From UBA3775 sp051877895 (GTDB taxonomy: Bacteria > Bacillota > Clostridia > Lachnospirales > Lachnospiraceae), in contig JBJEJI010000042.1 of NCBI GenBank assembly GCA_051877895.1, positions 1 through 14,779 of the forward strand: 14,779 nucleotides of DNA. The letters are read 5' to 3'. The translations under genes and the position numbers were made by a program. The notes under the pieces were generated by a model, which was not told where the DNA came from, searched no databases, and saw only the letters and a program-made list of their open reading frames with translations. Position 1 is the stretch's first letter. Each line of letters opens with the position of its first letter. Of the stretch, positions 7,448 to 14,520 are shown piece by piece.

Positions 7448-8521
7448 ATGAAATTTATTCATTGTTCGGATTTACATCTTGGTGCAGAGCCTGAAGCGGG
7501 AACACCATGGGCAGAAGCACGGAAAAACGAGCTCTGGAAAACCTTTGGGGGAATATTGGAGGTTTGCAACAGGGAAGAAACAGATTTATTGTTGATTTCC
7601 GGAAATCTGTTTCACAAACAGCCTCTTTTGTATGAGGTCAGACAGTTAAACGATATGTTTGCCACATTAAAGAAAACCAAGGTTATTTTTATTGCGGGAA
7701 ATCATGATTATATAAGTCCCCGCTCCAAATACCGGAATTTTAATTGGGCAGAAAATGTAACAATGTTATCCGGAAGAGACATGCAGGAGATTTATCTTTA
7801 CGGTCTGGACACAACTGTATACGGATTTTCCTACGTGGAAAATGAAATCACGGCACCTCTTTACCGGGATGTAAAGCCTAAACAGTCTTCAGGCATACAT
7901 ATTCTTTTAGCCCATGGTGGCGAGGCAAAGCATGTTCCTATTGATTTTGACAGATTGGCAGAGTCGGGTTTTGACTATATTGCACTGGGCCACAGTACAA
8001 CTCCAAAATGTTTTGGTAAGAATATGTATTATTCAGGTTCTCCGGAACCTCTTGTATCCTCTGATACCGGAGATCATGGTTTTGTAAAGGGAGAATTTAA
8101 TAAAACCGGAACCGGCTATGACCTTATTACAGAGTTTGTGCCCTTTGCACAGCGCATATATCTGGATATTCATGTCAGAGTTCTGGCAGAGGATACCAAT
8201 GCGGCAGTATCTAAATATATTACAGAAGAGATGTTGAAGCATGGTGCCGGAAACATGTACAGGATTTATCTGGAGGGCATACGTGGCAAGGAAATAACCT
8301 TTGATAAAAAAGCAATTGCCATGAAGGGCATGATTACAGAAGTTATTGATTCTACGGTACTGGATTACAACTATGCAGAATTGAGAGCTGCCAATGCAGA
8401 TAATATAATCGGAGCTTTTATAAATAATATTAATGATCTGGAAGAAGAGGCTTCCTTAAAGGACAGTGCTTTATACTATGGTGTGGATGCATTGTTGAAA
8501 GCAAGTGACAGAAATCGATGA
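7448..8521 (+). CDS. SbcD/YhaO-like metallophosphoesterase with altered metal site
   Basis: A 357-residue protein of the Mre11/SbcD calcineurin-like phosphoesterase family, which normally cleaves DNA with two Mn ions together with an SbcC/Rad50-type ATPase. Visible motifs are SDLHLG (Asp8, His10), AGNHDYIS (Asn85, His86), LLAHGG (His156), ALGH (His182) and the family SGSPEPL. Two ligand positions differ from the family: the bridging Asp of GDLFH is Asn53 (SGNLFH, codon AAT at 7604), and the second His of GHxH is Thr184 (GHST, codon ACA at 7997). Catalysis may therefore be weak, changed or lost. The fold otherwise looks complete, including a capping domain after about residue 230. The stop overlaps the next start as ATGA, strongly implying a complex with the downstream ATPase. 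An RBS-like GGAGAAGAG precedes the ATG. The pair is best compared with YhaO/YhaN of Bacillus. Confidence 0.88.
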   Translation: MKFIHCSDLHLGAEPEAGTPWAEARKNELWKTFGGILEVCNREETDLLLISGNLFHKQPLLYEVRQLNDMFATLKKTKVIFIAGNHDYISPRSKYRNFNWAENVTMLSGRDMQEIYLYGLDTTVYGFSYVENEITAPLYRDVKPKQSSGIHILLAHGGEAKHVPIDFDRLAESGFDYIALGHSTTPKCFGKNMYYSGSPEPLVSSDTGDHGFVKGEFNKTGTGYDLITEFVPFAQRIYLDIHVRVLAEDTNAAVSKYITEEMLKHGAGNMYRIYLEGIRGKEITFDKKAIAMKGMITEVIDSTVLDYNYAELRAANADNIIGAFINNINDLEEEASLKDSALYYGVDALLKASDRNR

Positions 8522-10599
8522 AAATTAAGACGCTTTATTTAAAAAGATTCGGAAGGTTTACCGAGAAAACAATTAAACTGGATGACGGCATAAACGTTAT
8601 TTACGGATTCAATGAATCGGGAAAGTCTACCATATCTTTCTTCATTTTTGCCATGCTGTTCGGGCTGGACGACGAGAAAGATAAAAATGGAGAATATATA
8701 AGGTTTTACCCGTGGACTAATGAAAAAGATTTTGGCGGTTCCATGGATTTTGTACATAACGGCGTGAACTACAGACTGACCAGAACTTTTTATGGCCAGA
8801 ATAAGACTGTAAAGCTTGTTAATCTGGACAGTGGCAGGGAAATGATTCCCGCAGAGCGTGGGCTTAGCGAACTTTTCCCGGGACTTAGCAGGAAAGATTA
8901 CATGAATTCCTATTTTTGCATGGAAGGCTCATCAAAACCGGATGAGACCATGGCTGCTGAGTTGAAAAAGCATGCTGTGCCTGGCAAGGAAAAGGAAAAG
9001 GGAGTTGTAGATACTGATTATGCGCTGCGCATACTTGATGACAGAAGGAGAAGTCTTTCCGATACTGCACTTGAAAGCAGAATAAAAGAACTGGAAGATA
9101 TAATTGAAAAAGAGGAAAAAACAGAGCGAAGACTGGATGAAATCGCATCCATGGAGCAGGCAGGACAGGATGAAATCAAAGCCCTTAATGCCCGCCTTGA
9201 GGGAAACCTGCTTCCTTCTGTTTTTGAAGAAAAGGAAAAAGAGTATTATCAGCATAAAGAAAGATACCAGGTTTATAAAAAAGACTTGGATTTTTCCAGA
9301 GAGCTTTCCGAGCAGCTTGATAAAGTAATCCGTGTAAGGGAAGATTTGGAAAGTAATTCCTCAAAGCTTGAAAGATGCAAGGAGGAACTGAATACTGTTC
9401 GTATCTTTAAAAAGAAAAATCAGGAAAACACTACAAGAACAAGGCAGGAAATTGAGAGTGCCGGAAGACTACTTCTTACTGAGAGTAAAAATAATATTTA
9501 TATTCAGACGGTATTTCTTGTTTGTGCCATTATTCTTATTATTGCCGGAATTGTTCTGGAACTGGAAAATGTGACAGTGTTTTATCCGTTACTGGTATTT
9601 CTGGGTGCCATAGCAGCAACAGCCATGTTTGTGGTTTGGACTTTAAAATGGAAAATTAATAAAAACACGGAAAAGGAAGAAATACAGAAGCTCAGAGAGA
9701 ATTTAAAAGATTATCAGAATGAATATGAGCTGTTTTTCCGTGCCCATTCATCAGAGGAAGAGTTGGTAGGACGCTATGAGGAATGTCTTAAAGAGGACGG
9801 AAGAATTCCGGAAATCATTGAGAAAGAAAAGGATCTGTCTAATCAGCTGGAAAAACTGGATAAGGATCTGGCAATAAGAGAAGAAGAACTGCTTCAGTTC
9901 TTTGCCCAGTTTGGGATGGTAGAGGATTTGAAGGAGGATGAACTGGTTCTGCAGGAAGAAAATCTTCGCAATGCCAAGGAGAACAGACTGCGGGAAGTAG
10001 AAGAGGCCAAGGCCGGAATATCCGAATTAAATGAGTCCATGATAAAAATGCATATGCAGGTGGAAGCGGGCGAAGAGAATGAAGCAAATCTTCTTAAGCA
10101 CAGAGATGAACGAAGCGCTCTTTTGGAAAAACGTAAGGAGAGCATGGGAAAAATAAAGGCCATTGAACTTGCAATGCACATGATAGAGGAACTGGCAGGA
10201 GAGGACTATGACAGTTTCGGCAAGATTATTAATCAGAAAGCCAGCGGCTATGCGGCGTCCTTTACAGGTAATCAGTACACATCCTTTATTACCGATGACA
10301 AACTGAACTGCAGGGTAGATTATTACGATAAATATGTTTCCGTAGAAAACTTAAGCAGCGGAGCAGAGGCACAGATGAATCTTGTATTAAGACTTTCAAT
10401 CGGAGATTTGCTTCTTGCAGATTATGACCTGCCATTGGTATTTGATGATGCGTTTGTTTATTATGATGATGCACGTCTGGCAGGCACGCTGATGGAAATC
10501 AGTAAAAAAACCGAGCAGATTATCATATTTACCTGTCAGAGTAGAGAGGAAACCATATTAAACCAGTTAAATCTGGAATATGTTTCCGTTAATTTGTAA
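8518..10599 (+). CDS. SbcC/Rad50/YhaN-like ABC ATPase with membrane hairpin
   Basis: A 693-residue SMC-type ATPase, the expected partner of the preceding phosphoesterase. The N-terminal half-head has KRFGRFTEKT and Walker A in YGFNESGKST (30-38). Charged coiled-coil segments span about 180-325 and 380-555. The C-terminal half-head has the ABC signature LSSGAEAQMN (612-621), Walker B LPLVFDDAFVYYDD (Asp643/644) and IIIFTCQSRE. Between the coils, where Rad50/SbcC have a zinc hook, are two hydrophobic helices (about 327-349 and 353-376) and no CxxC. The ATPase is thus predicted to be anchored in the membrane by a hairpin with both half-heads in the cytoplasm. It is shorter than SbcC (about 1000) and YhaN. 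The start overlaps the upstream stop by 4 nt. A role in DNA-end or foreign-DNA processing is inferred from the family only. Confidence 0.88.
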   Translation: MKIKTLYLKRFGRFTEKTIKLDDGINVIYGFNESGKSTISFFIFAMLFGLDDEKDKNGEYIRFYPWTNEKDFGGSMDFVHNGVNYRLTRTFYGQNKTVKLVNLDSGREMIPAERGLSELFPGLSRKDYMNSYFCMEGSSKPDETMAAELKKHAVPGKEKEKGVVDTDYALRILDDRRRSLSDTALESRIKELEDIIEKEEKTERRLDEIASMEQAGQDEIKALNARLEGNLLPSVFEEKEKEYYQHKERYQVYKKDLDFSRELSEQLDKVIRVREDLESNSSKLERCKEELNTVRIFKKKNQENTTRTRQEIESAGRLLLTESKNNIYIQTVFLVCAIILIIAGIVLELENVTVFYPLLVFLGAIAATAMFVVWTLKWKINKNTEKEEIQKLRENLKDYQNEYELFFRAHSSEEELVGRYEECLKEDGRIPEIIEKEKDLSNQLEKLDKDLAIREEELLQFFAQFGMVEDLKEDELVLQEENLRNAKENRLREVEEAKAGISELNESMIKMHMQVEAGEENEANLLKHRDERSALLEKRKESMGKIKAIELAMHMIEELAGEDYDSFGKIINQKASGYAASFTGNQYTSFITDDKLNCRVDYYDKYVSVENLSSGAEAQMNLVLRLSIGDLLLADYDLPLVFDDAFVYYDDARLAGTLMEISKKTEQIIIFTCQSREETILNQLNLEYVSVNL

Positions 10600-10661
10600 T
10601 TATTTTCATTTATGTTGCCGGAATATATATGTCGGGAACTAAGCAGATTCAGGAGGAAGAA

Positions 10662-11327
10662 ATGGATTTGGACAATGTGAAAATTGTGGATATTAAAGAA
10701 AGTATTTTTGCTGACAATGATGCGGAAGCGGACAGAATAAGAGAAAGACTTGCTGATGAAAAAACCTGTCTCATTAATGTAATGGCAGGTCCGGGAGCAG
10801 GAAAGACTTCAGTACTTATCAGAACCCTTGAAGCAATTAAGGACAAAATCAGGGTTGGTGTTATGGAAGCTGACATTGATTCCGATGTGGATGCAAAGAA
10901 AATTGCAGCAACAGGGGTGGATTCCATTCAGCTTCATACAGGTGGAATGTGTCATTTGGATGCGGGTATGACAGAACAGGGGTTGGATGAATTTGAATCT
11001 TCAAAGTATGATTTGTGTTTCCTTGAAAATGTAGGAAATCTGGTATGTCCGGCTGAATTTGATACCGGCGCAAATTATAATGTGTGCATTCTGTCTGTGC
11101 CGGAGGGACATGATAAGCCTTTGAAATATCCGTTAATGTTTACAGTATGTGATGTGTTAATCATTAACAAGATTGATGTAGCTGAATATTTTGATTTCGA
11201 TATGGAAAAAGTAATAGAGTACGCCCTGCTCAGAAATCCGAAACTGAAAATTTTTCCTGTAAGTGCAAAAACCGGAGAAGGTTTTGAGCCTTGGATTAAA
11301 TGGGTGTTGGAAAGTGTGAAGGAATGA
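10662..11327 (+). CDS. hypB: HypB-family nickel-handling GTPase
   Basis: HypB is a GTPase that helps insert nickel into NiFe-hydrogenase, usually with HypA. The 221-residue protein shows P-loop AGPGAGKTS (42-50), the switch-like EADIDSDVDAKKI, the metal-binding GGMCHLDA (Cys97, His98), ENVGNLVCPAEF (Cys129), VPEGHDKPLKYP and the guanine-specificity motif NKID (169-172). All are typical of HypB and distinguish it from UreG. The high-affinity N-terminal Cys motif of E. coli HypB is absent, as is common. I choose the ATG at 10662 because AGGAGG (10651-10656) precedes it by 5 nt. An upstream in-frame ATG at 10629 would translate through that RBS. No hydrogenase, HypA or urease gene is in the window, so its client is unknown. 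It is coupled to the next gene through an ATGA overlap. Confidence 0.9.
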   Translation: MDLDNVKIVDIKESIFADNDAEADRIRERLADEKTCLINVMAGPGAGKTSVLIRTLEAIKDKIRVGVMEADIDSDVDAKKIAATGVDSIQLHTGGMCHLDAGMTEQGLDEFESSKYDLCFLENVGNLVCPAEFDTGANYNVCILSVPEGHDKPLKYPLMFTVCDVLIINKIDVAEYFDFDMEKVIEYALLRNPKLKIFPVSAKTGEGFEPWIKWVLESVKE

Positions 11328-12148
11328 TACAGGATATTTCTCCAAAACATCTGGTATGTGAATACCATGAATACAGGGAAAGTGAACAGGACACGGTTAT
11401 TCTTATCTGTGAAGGAAAATTTTTGACAGGTACGGATGCGGCAGGTCAGCTGTATTTCCCCAAAGCAGGAGAGCTATTTACTGCAGGGACAGAGTCTCAC
11501 TATCTGTTTTCCATTGATGATGAACACTATGTTCTGAATGTGCAGGAAGCACATGTACAGTACAGTGGTTTTGAATACAGAAAGCTTTCTGAAATCAGAG
11601 GCATGGAACCAAAATACAGGGTTCTTGCGGCAGCTACGGCATGGCATCTTTATAACTGGTATGCTGATAACCGTTTCTGTGGCAGATGCGGAAAAGAACT
11701 GACGCATGACAAGAAACTCAGAATGCTTAAGTGCAGCTGTGGAAACCAGATTTTTCCACGGATTTCACCGGCGGTTATTGTTGGTGTAACCAGAAAAGAT
11801 GAAATACTGGTTACAAAATATGCAGGAAGAGAGTACAAAAAATATGCTCTTGTGGCAGGTTTTACGGAAATTGGTGAAACTGCAGAAGAAACCGTTGCCA
11901 GAGAGGTAATGGAAGAGGTTGGACTTAAAGTGAAAAACATTACCTATTACAAGAGTCAGCCCTGGGGATTTAGCGGAACACTTTTACTTGGATATTTCTG
12001 TGAGGTTGAGGATGATTCTCCTATTATTATGGATGAAAAAGAACTTTCCGTGGCAAGATGGATGAATAGGGATGAGCTTGAAGAATATACAGAGGGCATC
12101 AGCCTTACAGGAGAAATGATGAATGTGTTTAAATCGGCCGGAAAATAA
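11324..12148 (+). CDS. nudC: NudC-family NAD(H) pyrophosphatase (Nudix hydrolase)
   Basis: Hydrolyses NADH/NAD to nicotinamide mononucleotide and AMP; the family also removes NAD caps from RNA. The 274-residue protein has an N-terminal domain, a zinc-ribbon (Cys119, Cys122, Cys137, Cys139), then NQIFPRISPAVIVGV. The Nudix box runs from Gly179 to Leu201 with the full GX5EX7REUXEEXGU pattern (Glu185, Arg193, Glu194, Glu197, Glu198), and SQPW at 211-214 marks the NudC subgroup. The second zinc knuckle reads CSC and not the usual CxxC. I place the start at 11324, where ATGA overlaps the hypB stop. An in-frame ATG at 11300 lies inside hypB and has no better RBS. Reinitiation after hypB is likely because no clear separate Shine-Dalgarno is seen. 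Both proteins handle redox-linked cofactors, but a joint role is speculation. Confidence 0.9.
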   Translation: MIQDISPKHLVCEYHEYRESEQDTVILICEGKFLTGTDAAGQLYFPKAGELFTAGTESHYLFSIDDEHYVLNVQEAHVQYSGFEYRKLSEIRGMEPKYRVLAAATAWHLYNWYADNRFCGRCGKELTHDKKLRMLKCSCGNQIFPRISPAVIVGVTRKDEILVTKYAGREYKKYALVAGFTEIGETAEETVAREVMEEVGLKVKNITYYKSQPWGFSGTLLLGYFCEVEDDSPIIMDEKELSVARWMNRDELEEYTEGISLTGEMMNVFKSAGK

Positions 12149-12180
12149 AATTTTGCGGTCGGGAGGGAAAATCAGTATTT

Positions 12181-13464
12181 ATGAATGATAATAATAACAT
12201 GAGCATTGAAGAAACAATGAAGACAGCCGGAAGGCGGAAAATAAAAAAATATGTGCTTCGCAGTCTTGCAGTTCTGGGGATTACCGTTGGTATGCTTTTG
12301 GCAGGAGTTTTAAGTGTGCTTCTCATTGTAAATTATGGACCAAGCGAACATGCCCATAAGGTTTTTGTTAAATCCGTGCGGGAAACAAGTGCAATTGGTT
12401 TCCTTGGGGACTGGTTTACAACCGATGAGGAGCTGCAACAGATTCTCACTGAAAATACTATTGAAGAACTGGACACTGTAACGGACACCAGTCTGATACA
12501 TATCGGAAACAAGGATGATGCCGACGGAAATGGAGACAGCAGCGGAAACAGCGGAACCGGAAATAGTACCGGCAATGGAAGCGGAACCGGAAATACCGGT
12601 GATGAAAATGGCGGCAACGAGGGTAGCGGAACCCATGAAACCGGCAGTGGTGATGGAAACGGGGACAGTAGCGGAAGCAGCGGAACCGGAAATGGTTCCG
12701 GCGATGGAAGTGGTTCCGGCAGTGGAAGCGGTCCGTCCGGCGGACAGGGTTATACTTCTGCAGATGTGATTTCTGACAAGGACGGAATAATAATCTGTGA
12801 GGTTTCCGGAACTACTTACAAAGGCCATATGATGATAGTGGAAGACCCTTCCAGAGTAAAGGTTGGAGTATGTAATAATCTGGGAAGTGCAGATGCCAGT
12901 GGACAGAAACTGGAGACCATTATTGATAAATACGGAGCGGTTGCGGGAATTAATGCAGGTGGCTTTGCGGATGTAAACGGCAGAGGCTCCGGTGCAATTC
13001 CATATGGATATGTATTCTCTGAAGGCAAATTTTTATATGACAGCGGAGAAAGCAGTCTGCTAATTGGATTTGATGAAAACAACATATTAAATGTGGGAAA
13101 TATTAGTGCGGATACAGCAAAGTCAAAGGGCATTAGAGATGCGGTAACCTTTGGACCGGCACTTATTATTAACGGAGAGGCTGCAGCAATAAACGGAGCA
13201 GGCAGCGGATTGAATCCAAGAACAGCCATCGGACAGAGAAGCGATGGAGCTGTGCTGCTTCTGGTAATTGATGGCAGACAGGCAAACTCCCTGGGTGCAA
13301 GCTATGGAGATTTAATTGATATTATGCTTGACTTCGGGGCGGTTAATGCAGCCAATCTGGACGGAGGAAGTTCCTCTCTTATGATATATGAGGGAGAACA
13401 GATTTCCAATCCGGCAAATCTGATTAATAACAGAGATCTGCCGACGGCAATTCTTGTGATGTAA
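12181..13464 (+). CDS. Membrane-anchored DUF2233/NAGPA phosphodiester glycosidase-like protein
   Basis: A 427-residue protein with a basic cytoplasmic N-terminus, one membrane helix (about 25-51), a short extracellular segment, a very Gly/Ser/Asn/Asp-rich linker (about 115-189) and a C-terminal domain (about 190-427) of the NAGPA family (phosphodiester glycosidase, DUF2233). Family features are INAGGF (257-262), TFGPALIINGE, LNPRTAIGQ, LVIDGRQ and NLDGGSSSLM (392-401). Mammalian members uncover mannose-6-phosphate by removing GlcNAc. Bacterial members are thought to act on sugar phosphodiesters of exopolysaccharide or wall polymers, but the substrate here is unknown. The domain should lie outside the membrane, held off by the flexible linker. 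The Shine-Dalgarno GGAGGG (12162-12167) is 13 nt from the ATG, longer than usual. The next gene starts 13 nt after the stop, so the two envelope proteins are probably made together. Confidence 0.87.
   Translation: MNDNNNMSIEETMKTAGRRKIKKYVLRSLAVLGITVGMLLAGVLSVLLIVNYGPSEHAHKVFVKSVRETSAIGFLGDWFTTDEELQQILTENTIEELDTVTDTSLIHIGNKDDADGNGDSSGNSGTGNSTGNGSGTGNTGDENGGNEGSGTHETGSGDGNGDSSGSSGTGNGSGDGSGSGSGSGPSGGQGYTSADVISDKDGIIICEVSGTTYKGHMMIVEDPSRVKVGVCNNLGSADASGQKLETIIDKYGAVAGINAGGFADVNGRGSGAIPYGYVFSEGKFLYDSGESSLLIGFDENNILNVGNISADTAKSKGIRDAVTFGPALIINGEAAAINGAGSGLNPRTAIGQRSDGAVLLLVIDGRQANSLGASYGDLIDIMLDFGAVNAANLDGGSSSLMIYEGEQISNPANLINNRDLPTAILVM
12523..12714 (+). repeat. Duplicated Gly/Ser-rich linker segment inside the DUF2233 gene
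   Basis: Residues 115-135 (starting DGNGDSSGNSGTG, bases 12523-12585) recur almost unchanged as residues 158-178 (starting DGNGDSSGSSGTG, bases 12652-12714), an offset of 43 codons or 129 nt. Smaller AGCGGAACCGGAAAT-type units recur inside both. This indicates growth of the linker by in-frame duplication and a stretch able to vary in length. Confidence 0.7.
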
Positions 13465-13477
13465 GGTGAGAGAACTT

Positions 13478-14407
13478 ATGAAAAAAAATAACTGGTTTAA
13501 AAAAGGTCTGCTGATTTACATTGCAGTGCTTCTGATATGTATTGCGGCAGTTGATATTTATGTATGGTCAAAATTAAGTGACTATGAAAAGACCATGACA
13601 GCAGCAAATGGAAATACAGATGTGACAGGAACTGCATCTGTGCCTACAAATACTCCTTTGGCTTCTGCAGAAACATCACCAACCCCGGAACCTACTGCAA
13701 CTACAGCACCTACACCAACTCCTGTACCGGAGAAACTGGTTATTCAGATACCGGACGGTGTTAAAATCAGTATAGACGGAAAAGAACAGGATTTTTCAGC
13801 ATATGAGTTTTCGGAAGTACAAAGCAGCTGCTTTGATATTCTGTATACCTTTTCAGATGAGTACAGTGAATATGCCGATTTAGAAGAAAAAGTTGAAATA
13901 CCTGTAATTAAAAAATATGAAATCCAAGTACCTGCAGGTTCCTCCGTAACAGCGGCAGATGAAAACGGACAGGCAATTGAACTTACTGCAGATACTGATG
14001 AAAATGGAAATACAAGGTACAGTTGTGATTTCCTTAGTGATACTTCACAGTATGATACAATTAGTGAACTTGCTTTTGAAGCCATGAAGAAATATGCACT
14101 GTTTTGTACTAATGATGGTGCGGCTTCAGAACTTAGTCCATACTTCCCGGACAACTCGGAATATTTAAAAGTTATCAGTTCAATGGATAACTCCTGGTAT
14201 ATGAAACACAGCGGACTTCCAACCTATACAGAGGAAACTGTTCTTGATTATGTAGGCTACAGTGACAGCCTGGTATATATTGAAATATCCATGAAACAGA
14301 CAATTCTTTCTTCTGTTACCGGAACTTATGTGGATACAGTTATTACACACCCTGTTTGGTTTGTTAAACTGGGTGGAAGCTGGAAAATAGGTGCAATCGG
14401 ATTTTAA
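13478..14407 (+). CDS. Membrane-anchored extracellular protein of unknown function
   Basis: I do not recognise a named family. The 309-residue protein has a basic N-terminus, one membrane helix (about 10-30) acting as an uncleaved anchor, a Thr/Pro/Ala-rich linker (about 49-85, PTNTP and PTPTPVPE types) of the kind common in Lachnospiraceae surface proteins, and an acidic extracellular part. Two short beta-type units look alike: KLVIQIPDGVKISIDGKEQ (86-104) and KYEIQVPAGSSVTAADENG (146-164). The first has a PEGA-like IDGKE turn. The rest (about 195-309) is a mixed alpha/beta domain ending WFVKLGGSWKIGAIGF, which recalls NTF2/SnoaL-like folds, at low certainty. I choose ATG 13478 because AAGGTGAG (13463-13470) precedes it by 7 nt. 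A GTG at 13466 would lie inside that site. It starts 13 nt after the DUF2233 gene and may be its partner at the cell surface. Confidence 0.8.
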   Translation: MKKNNWFKKGLLIYIAVLLICIAAVDIYVWSKLSDYEKTMTAANGNTDVTGTASVPTNTPLASAETSPTPEPTATTAPTPTPVPEKLVIQIPDGVKISIDGKEQDFSAYEFSEVQSSCFDILYTFSDEYSEYADLEEKVEIPVIKKYEIQVPAGSSVTAADENGQAIELTADTDENGNTRYSCDFLSDTSQYDTISELAFEAMKKYALFCTNDGAASELSPYFPDNSEYLKVISSMDNSWYMKHSGLPTYTEETVLDYVGYSDSLVYIEISMKQTILSSVTGTYVDTVITHPVWFVKLGGSWKIGAIGF

Positions 14408-14449
14408 TCTTTTAATCTTTATCGTTAATTCCAAGCTCCTCTAAATCAG

Positions 14450-14484
14450 TTTCCCAAAAATGAAAATATGTTGATTTTGGGAAA
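14450..14484. repeat. Perfect 10-bp inverted repeat overlapping a promoter
   Basis: TTTCCCAAAA (14450-14459) and TTTTGGGAAA (14475-14484) are exact inverted copies separated by 15 bases. The right arm and loop overlap the -35 box (14471-14476) of the promoter next to it, so it could be a repressor site. As RNA it could also form the end hairpin of the upstream operon, although no U-tract follows. Confidence 0.6.
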
Positions 14485-14499
14485 TGAGTGTAGTATAAC
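14471..14499 (+). promoter_or_regulatory. Sigma-A-type promoter before the ATPase remnant
   Basis: TTGATT (14471-14476) and TATAAC (14494-14499) are separated by 17 bp, and GAGG (14508-14511) follows 9 nt before the ATG at 14521. Spacing and -10 match are good. The -35 box matches four of six consensus bases. It lies in the first long gap after the region-2 operon. Confidence 0.6.
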
Positions 14500-14520
14500 A
14501 AATTTACGAGGCGTTTTTCT

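Noticed and set aside
10629..10661. N-terminal extension of HypB from ATG 10629
   Set aside because: It would place the strong AGGAGG Shine-Dalgarno inside the coding sequence, adds eleven unconserved residues and has no RBS of its own.
12523..12747. CRISPR-like or satellite repeat
   Set aside because: The repeats are short, imperfect, in frame and encode a Gly/Ser-rich linker inside an intact gene; there are no regular spacers.
12310..12828. Long minus-strand frame of 172 codons opposite the DUF2233 gene
   Set aside because: It is a by-product of the repetitive Gly/Ser-coding linker, whose complement is stop-free and Thr/Ser/Ala-rich. There is no recognisable domain and no RBS.
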